Shown here: positions 55,940-64,000 of the stretch, in pieces
How the letters are laid out: each line of letters opens with the position of its first letter
Position numbering within the stretch: position 1 is the stretch's first letter
DNA from: Albugo candida
Taxonomy: Eukaryota > Oomycota > Peronosporomycetes > Albuginales
Direction: 5' to 3'
NCBI GenBank assembly: GCA_040437565.1
Contig: JBDOQK010000080.1
Coordinates: forward strand, 27,918 to 91,917
Length of the DNA: 64,000 bases
Notes under the pieces: generated by a model
Seen by the model: the letters and a program-made list of their open reading frames with translations, nothing else
Told to the model about the DNA's origin: nothing
The model's database searches: none
Position numbers and translations under genes: made by a program

Positions 55940-56855
55940 TGAATTGGTTTATTTACTATCACAATCGTTTTCATTCTGTGAAGCTGAGATTAGATTAGCG
56001 TGACTATTTATAAGAACTATTTCCAAAGCGATCCCATCAAAATCACTGGGCATTATACGTACTGTTCTGCTAGCAAAACGAAAAAACACTACTCAGGTGA
56101 TCGCTATCAGTCACGATTTAGATGATCAAACATGCTCCACAATGATGCGATATGGTTTCAAGTGCTCACAGTATGTCGCCATCACGTAAGCTTGTCCAAT
56201 GTCCACTTTGAGATCACAGCAGATCCGACTGGCGATTGTGGATAAGAAAAATGTGGCTCAGCCACTCTAGGGAGATGCCTCTCTTGGTCTTGGTTTGTGT
56301 TACAATTGGCTGATCTATTCTAGCATGCTCAGCCCCAAGCAAAGCTTCGATTATTCAAGCATGTTTTTTTTACATCCTTATTCTGTTGGGATAAGCTTCC
56401 AGCAAGCAACCTTTTTACCGTATTCCTTTAGAAGTTTAGGATGAATGTATATGCAGACCGCACAATTTGAGAGTAGCTTTGAAATGAAAGCTGAGTATGG
56501 TAAGTGAAGCAGATTATGTATATCGTATTTTGACGCTACAGTGCCAATAACCTTTAAGTGAGGTATCTCATCACCATAAAAACTGAGTCGCTTTACCTGT
56601 GTTTTTATCCGCTCTGCGACCTGGCTTTGAGAATTAGCATTGTGATAGTGTTGCTGTTCGCAATCAATTGTCACATGTCCAAAAGATTAATTAGATACAT
56701 TCGCAAAATTATAACTGCAGCAGCAATTTCGAAAGAAACGTTTTGTGCATATTGGAATAATTTGCTGTGTCAGCCGCTCAAAATCGCAATCTGAAACTTG
56801 AAAAAGACTATCGATTGAGGTCTATCTCTTTACAAACATCGACGAAAACGAATCC
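55940..56855. other. Intergenic; CFAP45 upstream region
   Basis: A 98-codon minus-strand frame (56,378-56,674, contains ERIKTQVKRLSFYGDEIPHL) looks protein-like but has no start context or recognisable family. It may be another transposon scrap next to the LINE fragment. Confidence 0.3.
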
Positions 56856-56857
56856 AG

Positions 56858-57800
56858 TCAAATGAGATCTAATCCAAGGACCATTTTCCAAAGCGTACAA
56901 ACATACGTACAGTTGCCTAGGTCATAAGCCGTACCATAGTCCAGCATAGTCTCATATGCTTCTTCTCCATGTTGAGCAACCAGGTAATTTATGTCTGCTA
57001 GATGTCGAATTTGGTTATGCATCGGCCGTCCTCGCACAAATTTTTCTTTCAGTCTTGTTGAATCCATTCCAGCAAAACCGTTGCGATCGAAGGCTCAATA
57101 CTTTTGGAAGCACACTCACATCACCACAATTTGATCGGGGTACAGTTGCCAAAATCACATCGTGATTTCAATCATATAGTAAGTTGATAGCTGGTTGACG
57201 TTGTGATCGAAGTAAGATACCTTTTCCCAGCTGTATTCAAACACGATCTTCGGACAGTCACCAAACGGTTCCGGAGCAAGCTGCTGGAAGCACTTCGGAT
57301 GTGTCCAAAACACTTCTGCGATCTCGGTCGTGTTTTACCGAGTTCACCGAGGCTTTTACTCTTTTGACGAAGGAAAACTTATAATGGGCCCAGCATGTTT
57401 TTTAACTTTTTCTGATGGATTAACTGGGGAGTCGTTCTCTGACCTCTTGGAGAAATCATGATAGTGCCCTGATGTTCCCTGGATTCGTTAATGACTTAAT
57501 GCCTTGGTACTATCTTCGATCGGCGTACGACGACAAGAATCATTCGGAAGGCGCTATAAAATTCTTCAGGTGACAATCGAAAGATTCATCTTGACTGTAT
57601 CTGGTATTGTTTTCGACCAAAATTCACAGCTTTTGAAGACTCGAGTAAAAAGAGCGCTGTGATATTTGGTGTCTTGAGTGCGATATCGAGCTGCTTCAGC
57701 TTTCAAATCTTTTCACATTTTCTGAGATCGAAGTTCTTCGTAACTATTCGAAAACCATATTAACGTTTGATTGGTTTTCTTCCTCAAGTTAAGAACATGT
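56858..57800 (-). mobile_element. L1-type LINE reverse-transcriptase fragment
   Basis: The minus strand carries the linker and early reverse transcriptase region (about 57,450-57,180), colinear with the scrap at 63,540-63,947. It then runs into FVRGRPMHNQIRHL and ETMLDYGTAYD, the degraded equivalents of the FVxGR and LLDFxKAYD motifs of L1-type reverse transcriptases. Several frameshifts and stops are present. No 5' or 3' end of the element was recognised. Confidence 0.72.
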
Positions 57801-59150
57801 GAAAAATTGTGAGAACATTTAGAAAACAGATCAATACGACATGTCGTTGCGCGGTAATGGTCCTGTAACTATCAATGGACGTTGCGCACCCAAAGCATCT
57901 ACCACAGTCAACTGCAAAAGCCATTCAAAATACGCTGATCTTCATGGCTCGTATCGATTCTTCCACTCGATGTATCGCTAGCTGGGTCGAGTGTTGTCTT
58001 AAAACACCAGTCTGTTGCGGATATGTACCTACCTTCATTCTTTACACAGGATGTAGCGCTCCACAAAACAAAAATTCCCTGTAGGAAGGTTTGGTAAATA
58101 TCAAGATCGACATATTTACTCACTTTCTCTAGAATTGAGTGCTGCCCCAGACCGTGCTGCATTTTCAGAGCACAATAAATGATTGTTGTCTTAATTAGGC
58201 TATCATTTGAAAGTGACTCATGTGTCTCATGTGCTACTTCCACGTAGAAAGTGCGGTTCAGCAGTCGAAAGTTGGTGGGAATGAAATAGCTCTCCTTTTT
58301 TTTTCACGATCTTTTGAGGTCGGTACATCGCACAATCGAAGTGATACAATCACTTGAATACTGAATGGGCAGAATAAATATTGTTTGGATAAGAATGGAA
58401 GTAGCAGGAGCAACCCGCACTCAATCGCGTTGAGATTAGATATCTGACACAAAAGCGGATGCAAAAGGAAAAGCATGATGATGCAACACGTTGTTTGAAT
58501 GCATTCGAATTCTGAAATTTTGCATTGGTAGCAGAACATTGAAGTTTAGTCATAAAATTGTAGACATGGGATAAGCAGAATCCTTCAACCCCTTCGGGTA
58601 GAGGGTCTATCATTATAGTCGCAGCAATAGATACTGATGTGTGGCACTAGTACGATAAAGCATCTAAAAAAGGTGTAAAACGTCCAGCTATAAAATGCGT
58701 GCTATACTCACTTTATTCGTTTGCATCAAAGGGGAGGGAAAAGGGAGAAATACGGCTTTGCGGGTCCGGTTTTATGCACATGGCAAAAAAAAGACAGCCC
58801 GCCGATCTTGATTCCCAGTCTCCCAATATCGAACCAAACTGAACAACAATCCAAATCGAGTAAACAAGTCATATTTCCTCGCGGATGTCATGAAATGACG
58901 TCGAGTCAAATCACTGGTGGAATTAGCTTGATGTGCATCTTCCGTTTGCAAATCTCAGGAATAATGATCTACATCATGCATGGTTAATACACTGGTGAAG
59001 CTGTCACTTAGGACCGAGAAAACTTTATCAAGCTAATAAGTCTTGGAAGAACTGTAATATTATTCATATGAGCAATACTGGCTCATCATTGCACTGGAAA
59101 TCGCATGTACTACGCCTTCCAAATTTTATATATGAAATTTGTGGTCAGTG
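57801..59150. other. Intergenic upstream of the CCG-type gene; no gene seen
   Basis: Short frames (57,875-58,084, 57,908-58,243, 58,350-58,613, 58,721-58,987) lack domain support. The last few hundred bases are the likely promoter region of the secreted-protein gene. Confidence 0.4.
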
Positions 59151-59152
59151 TG

Positions 59153-59168
59153 ACTCATTCTTGAATTA
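59153..59168 (+). promoter_or_regulatory. Oomycete initiator-like motif of the CCG-type gene
   Basis: ACTCATTCTTGAATTA fits TCATTYYN.AWTT and lies eight bases before ATG 59,177, in the same position relative to the start as in the 24,683 gene. Confidence 0.42.
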
Positions 59169-59176
59169 TCCACGTC

Positions 59177-61213
59177 ATGCGGATGAAGCAACTTTTGTTT
59201 GTGCTTCTGTTTCATTCCTTTGGTACTGGATACTGTCAAGTGTTACCTGATTTGAAAACGATGCTCGTCTACGTCAAGCTCGGATCGTCAAGCTTGGCTA
59301 CTTGCCAGGAGTGTATTCTATCTATCGCAGGTGCCGTTGGTGCAAGGCTCATTACACAACGCAACGTACAGTCTGAAGTAGTGTTTAAAGTCACAGCCTC
59401 AGATTTTGGTTTTGTGATGGTGCAACAATATTGCTCGAAAACGACACAATGTGATAAGCTGACAGTTAAAAATCCTTCCGGCTCAACCTTTGTTCCAACT
59501 CTCATGCAAAATCAAGTACCAAGGGTTCACGAAGATCCTTCCAATACTATATTATGCCTCGTCGCAACACAATCGAGCACAAGATGTAGAGCCTGCTTGA
59601 GAGAATCTAGCGATTCGGCATATTTGGGAGATTTCCGATTAGCAGCACTGACATGCCATCATTTGCATACAATCTACCTTATGTCCACATCAAGAAAAGC
59701 TAGCGACATTGTCTTACCATGCATTGCATCGCAGGCTTGTACCGCATCGACTGTGCAAATTCAGGCTAGAACATGCGCTCCACTACTCCTCAATGGACCA
59801 ATGCAAGACACCCCATACAAGGAAGAAGGTACTCCTTTTAAGTACGAGACTCGTCCAAACAAAGAAAGTCAAATGGTGACTATCCAAAATCATTCTAGGT
59901 CGGTCAAATTGAAGGAATACTGTTTAAGCAAACATTTGAAGAATCGTAACGACCTCACTGTCATTTTGAAGGAAATAGCGAAAGTGACGAATGGATTTGT
60001 TGTGGTGCTGCATCATGTAACTGACTCCGATAATGAGAACTCAGAACCTTACTACATGCATGTTCTTGCTCAGTCATTTCCCTCAATGAATATGAAAGAT
60101 GGCTATGTGAAGCTTGGCTCTGTTAAGTCATTGAAAGTTGAAGAAAAAGCAGTTTGCAATGAGCGTAATGCGCTACAGTTCGACACATTACCGATCAAAG
60201 ATCAGGTTTCTGTTTCGATGAGTGAAGAAAAGCGAACGATGCAGAAAAACATTGTCATCGATTATTCAACTGAGTGCGTCCGGGCAAGCTCCAAAATAAT
60301 AAAAGAATGTGATGAATGCATCACTAAGTTGGGGGTTACACTCAATACCAATGCGCTTCTGTCAAAATCAACGTCATTATCCTACTTAACAAGCAACTTT
60401 GATAAAAGAAAACTTCCATCTTGCATCAAGTCTCATATCAAAAGCACTACGCAATGTTCTCATTTGGTATATGTTCCTAATTTCATGTGTGAGTATGAAT
60501 TCCAGCAACATGAGCAATACGTCGGTCATCAACAAAACCATGATAATTCGGCAGGTACCTACCAAGTAACGGAAGAATCACAGAACGGTTTGGTCCTCTT
60601 TGTTGCATTGAGAGTTGGTCCATCGAGTTTTCATCTATTTGGATTTCCCATCCACTCGGAAGTAAACGTTATGCTGGTCCTCTATCAGGAGGAGGGTGCT
60701 CGAGACTGTCTGATAAATCTTGCGCTCAGATACGATGTATTGATGATCTCACTTGAGAAACGTTACATATGGATGCCATATGAGCCCGAAATAACTTTTC
60801 AGAATGTAGTATGCAAAGGCCTCACTTTTGTGCGAAGCTTGTATCATAATGTTGATTCAATGCAGTCAGTATCTGCCATCAATGTGAATCAATTATTCAC
60901 AGAGTTTGAGACAGGTAAAGGAGCGCACGCTGTGCATCTCGAGGAGGACGCGAGCAGGTCTGGAGCGTATATGATCCAAAAAAATTCGCACAAAAAGACA
61001 AGAAAACTATTTAGCGATCGCCATAACGACGGCTTTGACGATGATAGCGAGGAGAATTCTTTGAGTAGAGCAAAGACATCAGACAAAATGAAGTGGAAGA
61101 ACAACATGGAACTCCCAAATGTCTATCAAAAGATCGATCCTGTCAGTAATTATGGTCACCATAAGAACGACGCAATTGACACCAAATTGGAGTATGCGAA
61201 GCTGCCAAACTAA
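59177..61213 (+). CDS. Secreted CCG-type (Cx2Cx5G) protein, candidate effector
   Basis: 678 residues from ATG 59,177 (676 if the second ATG, 59,183, is used). The leader MRMKQLLFVLLFHSFGTGYC is a signal peptide with cleavage near residue 20. The first module has the exact Cx2Cx5G pattern, C43QEC46ILSIAG52, with a second cysteine pair at C86/C92. A second CxxC is at C137/C140, with C182/C188 following. A third is at C378/C381 (Gly at 386), with C416/C427 following. The spacing (CxxC, about 40 residues, then a CxnC pair) is the same as in the gene at 24,683, so both proteins share one repeated module. The C-terminus (about 580-678) is charged, Lys/Asp/Ser-rich and probably disordered. No transmembrane segment. 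Cx2Cx5G secreted proteins are an expanded effector class in Albugo; function here is inferred only. It lies between two LINE scraps. Confidence 0.82.
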   Translation: MRMKQLLFVLLFHSFGTGYCQVLPDLKTMLVYVKLGSSSLATCQECILSIAGAVGARLITQRNVQSEVVFKVTASDFGFVMVQQYCSKTTQCDKLTVKNPSGSTFVPTLMQNQVPRVHEDPSNTILCLVATQSSTRCRACLRESSDSAYLGDFRLAALTCHHLHTIYLMSTSRKASDIVLPCIASQACTASTVQIQARTCAPLLLNGPMQDTPYKEEGTPFKYETRPNKESQMVTIQNHSRSVKLKEYCLSKHLKNRNDLTVILKEIAKVTNGFVVVLHHVTDSDNENSEPYYMHVLAQSFPSMNMKDGYVKLGSVKSLKVEEKAVCNERNALQFDTLPIKDQVSVSMSEEKRTMQKNIVIDYSTECVRASSKIIKECDECITKLGVTLNTNALLSKSTSLSYLTSNFDKRKLPSCIKSHIKSTTQCSHLVYVPNFMCEYEFQQHEQYVGHQQNHDNSAGTYQVTEESQNGLVLFVALRVGPSSFHLFGFPIHSEVNVMLVLYQEEGARDCLINLALRYDVLMISLEKRYIWMPYEPEITFQNVVCKGLTFVRSLYHNVDSMQSVSAINVNQLFTEFETGKGAHAVHLEEDASRSGAYMIQKNSHKKTRKLFSDRHNDGFDDDSEENSLSRAKTSDKMKWKNNMELPNVYQKIDPVSNYGHHKNDAIDTKLEYAKLPN

Positions 61214-63530
61214 TACTGAATGACCAAGACGAAACCAAATATGACAACTCAAGTGAGTGCGTAGCAGGAAGCGAGAAAGAAGAAGGAGCGTTGTAATATG
61301 CTCGACATTCCCATATCTACAGTAATGAAGATAATAGATTGAGATTATCATTCCTGATGTAGATAGCTGGGTTTCCACTAGCGTTCTGTAGAAAAGCGTC
61401 TTGCTAAATCAATGCCGTACATACTCCTCACAGTGTTGGCAAGATCAACAACACGACTGCCAACGAACATGAGGTCATAACACGATCCTTTAAGAACACA
61501 TGAGTAAGCTTTGTTGACAACGTTGATATTTTATGACTGTATCATGTTGATATAAATTCACAGTGAATGACTGCCCGCTTATGCAGTCATGGCGTTAGTC
61601 CCTGCTTCAAATCGCAAGTAAGCTTTCGCGCACACGTATATTTTGATAGACGAATCTGAATTAATTCTCTTCGAAGGCAACGATAGAGTATTAGCATACT
61701 GATTTTCTTCGGGATATCCATAAAAAGTAGCAAATACTACATCAAGAATTTCCTGATGTCCTTTTGGCGCTTCTCGTATATATCAAAGGAATGATTGATC
61801 GTGGTGAGAATTAGTTTGAAGTTGCTGAAGAGCGAAGCATTTAATGGGGTTCTTCTTACACAGCAAGCTGTATCAGAATGCGAGATGCCAAGTAACGTTA
61901 CGTTAGTAGTACACATAGGCTTTTTTCTTCTATTGATTCACCGTCTATCTACTTGATCATCCGGCTAATATATAAAATAACTGACGCATAATGTCTTAAA
62001 ATGGACGTCATCAATCGGTACTATATAGGCTTTCTTATTTGGATTCGATAGTGCTTGTAACATCCATGTTGAAAATATTCATGTAAAAGTGAGCATACTC
62101 CACATCAATAGATTGAGCGAATACAGCATATNNNNNNNNNNNNNNNNNNNNNNNNNNNNNNNNNNNNNNNNNNNNNNNNNNNNNNNNNNNNNNNNNNNNN
62201 NNNNNNNNNNNNNNNNNNNNNNNNNNNNNNNTCAGAATGCGAGATGCCAAGTAACGTTACGTTAGTAGTACACATAGGCTTTTTTCTTCTATTGATTCAC
62301 CGTCTATCTACTTGATCATCCGGCTAATATATAAAATAACTGACGCATAATGTCTTAAAATGGACGTCATCAATCGGTACTATATAGGCTTTCTTATTTG
62401 GATTCGATAGTGCTTGTAACATCTATGTTGAAAATATTCATGTAAAAGTGAGCATACTCCACATCAATAGATTGAGCGAATACAGCATATGAGATCTATT
62501 AGTCGTTGAAACGAAGCTGTGGTTGGCAAAGCTTCGAGAACTTTTCAAAGCGCTTTGCCTTGTTTAGCATTCTCTAATTTGGCTGTGGTATTCCGCTCCT
62601 TCAGCCATCATGTAGTGTTGTGTTCTTTGTCCGCATAAAAAAAGGACAACATCTTCTTTTCCTTAGTGTTTTGCGCTAAAAACTCTCGATTTGGCTGGTA
62701 AAGTTTTATTTTTCACTTCTTGCTGGCTAGTCGACTTGCAAAACTGGTGCCTCAGTTGCTTCAACTCAGGGTTATTGCGCTCCCAAATTGTTTCAATAAT
62801 AGCAACAAACTCTGTAGGAGGTCGTACAGCGAGACCTAATCTTATATTGTCAATGTAACAGCTCAGTGGAACTGAAGAAGTCACAGGTTGGTGATTTCTC
62901 TTTCAATCAAAATCCTACCGAGAAATACTTCCATTCGCCATTAAAGGATCTGGGCATGTCAACGAGTGGGATGAACAGTTCCTTGAAAATCACATCTTTA
63001 ATCAAAAAAGCTTCATGGAGAACATATCATTCAATATCAAACATCGGAGAAGGAAAAAGTTATGAATTTAGGGTTCCGGCCAATTTGAAGACGTAAGAAT
63101 ATACCCTAGATCGAATAAACTACTCTGGAATGAGCACCGATGACGTGCTAGAATGTGATACGTCGGACGACTTCCACAGTGTGAGAAAAGTATTGATTAA
63201 ATTGAAGCATTCCATCCTGATGAAAAGAAATTACTTGGATTGAGTGCTTCTAGAGATACGAGAACAGAATTCCCATGATGTCAAACGAAGAATGTATAAA
63301 AAAAACCAAGCTCAGTATGTTCTTTGCCTCGTCTCCGAATATGACACACCGATTCAGCAAAGCTCACAAATTTTTTCCAAAGTGAACACCGACATTGCAA
63401 CGAGCAATCCGCATACTCTAATGATGAAAAGCAGATTGAAAAGAATAACATGTAGTATCTGTGATAGTCACCACAGCAATTCCTTAACGACAGGGTTACA
63501 GAACATTTAAAGCTGGAATTTGTTGAATTC
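61214..63530. other. Gene-poor stretch downstream of the CCG-type gene
   Basis: No supported gene. A minus-strand frame at 62,663-62,884 (contains RPPTEFVAIIETIWERNNPE) and plus frames at 62,866-63,096 and 63,244-63,510 have no recognised family. The apparent repeat 61,873-62,131 / 62,232-62,490 is the duplicated flank of the N gap. Confidence 0.4.
62132..62231. other. Assembly gap (100 N) with duplicated flanks
   Basis: 61,873-62,131 (259 bases) recurs at 62,232-62,490 with one visible difference (ACATCCATG against ACATCTATG). Unmerged contig overlap, possibly between two alleles. Confidence 0.88.
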
Positions 63531-63539
63531 GAGATAGGT

Positions 63540-64000
63540 CGCATACACTTTTTCCTCAAGAAGAGTAGCCAAATCTTGGATGTTGGTGACATGTCGAATA
63601 TGGCGATGCATCTACCTTCCTCGCACGAATGCTTTTTAATCTTGATGGATCAATTTTTGTAAACCGTGGCAATCGATACGCCAACACTTTTGAAAGTACT
63701 CTCACATCGACGCAAAGCAGCGCGATCGGCCGATAGTTGCCAGGATCACCCCATGATCCTTTTTGTACAATAATGTTCTTGCCGAATGACGTTGTGATCG
63801 AAGTAAGATACTTATTTCCAGCTTATTTTTGAACACGATCTTCAGACACTCGCCAAACGTTTCCGGATCAAGCTGATAAAATGCAGATGGTAGTCCATCC
63901 ATACCTGGAGAAGAACTACTCCGCATGTGCTTGATCGCTTCCGCCATCTCGGTCGTACTTAAGGGAGTTGAGAGACGGTCTTGCTCTGCTGAGGCAAGGG
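63540..64000 (-). mobile_element. L1-type LINE reverse-transcriptase fragment, continues past the window
   Basis: The minus strand reads AEAIKHMRSSSSPGMDGLPS then AFYQLDPETFGECLK, the well-known PGxDGLPxxFY entry of L1-type reverse transcriptases. It is followed by a degraded stretch colinear with 57,450-56,960 (shared TCGAATATGGCGATGCAT-like and GTTGCCA blocks). Frames are broken at several points. The 5' part lies beyond the window end. Confidence 0.78.

Noticed and set aside
8106-61837. Shared 16-mer TTGCTGAAGAGCGAAG at 8,106 and 61,822 as a common upstream or downstream element of the effector genes
   Set aside because: A single 16-base match in 64 kb is not far from chance, and the flanks do not align convincingly.

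Overview
This window looks like a eukaryotic, probably oomycete genome, and most resembles the white-rust genus Albugo (my estimate is about 0.7; no search was run). The reasons are: two intact secreted proteins built from repeated CxxC modules, one with the Cx2Cx5G signature described for the Albugo 'CCG' effector class; two flagellar genes (a kinesin-2 motor and CFAP45), as expected of an organism with zoospores; compact genes that are intronless or carry 57-61 nt GT..AG introns; initiator-like motifs just upstream of several start codons; and decayed Ty1/copia, Ty3 chromovirus and L1-type LINE copies.

Layout. 0.5-1.6 kb: a decayed mitochondrial carrier (SLC25) pseudogene on the minus strand. 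1.6-5.4 kb: gene-poor. About 5.8-14.75 kb and 15.95-30.6 kb are two diverged copies of one roughly 8-9 kb segment in direct orientation. The right copy was split by a Ty1/copia element (16,521-22,108). Each segment holds one multi-CxxC secreted-protein gene: the left copy (9.4-11.0 kb) is broken, the right copy (24,683-26,488) is intact. 30.8-33.0 kb: a Ty3/chromovirus fossil. 33-35.3 kb: no gene seen.

35.3-55.9 kb is a conserved housekeeping island: kinesin-2 (+), an ankyrin-repeat protein (+), a CDC6/ORC1-type AAA+ replication protein with an unusual PWWP-like N-terminus and four GW...YxxP modules (-), a LINE scrap, a very large THADA/Trm732 homologue (-), a leucine-zipper coiled-coil protein (-) and CFAP45 (-). 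56-64 kb is again accessory: an L1-type reverse transcriptase scrap, a 676-678 aa secreted CCG-type protein (59,177-61,213), gene-poor DNA, and a second L1 scrap in the same orientation that runs off the end.

The window therefore alternates between a repeat-rich, duplicated, effector-bearing compartment and a compact core-gene island. In the core, kinesin-2 and CFAP45 serve the flagellum, the CDC6-like protein serves origin licensing, and THADA serves tRNA anticodon-loop methylation.

Assembly caution: there are nine runs of exactly 100 N. Seven are flanked by the same 127-569 bp sequence on both sides, so they are unmerged contig overlaps rather than biological tandem repeats. Beside one of them, at the 5' end of the THADA gene, lies a near-perfect 217 bp palindrome that also looks like an assembly fold-back.
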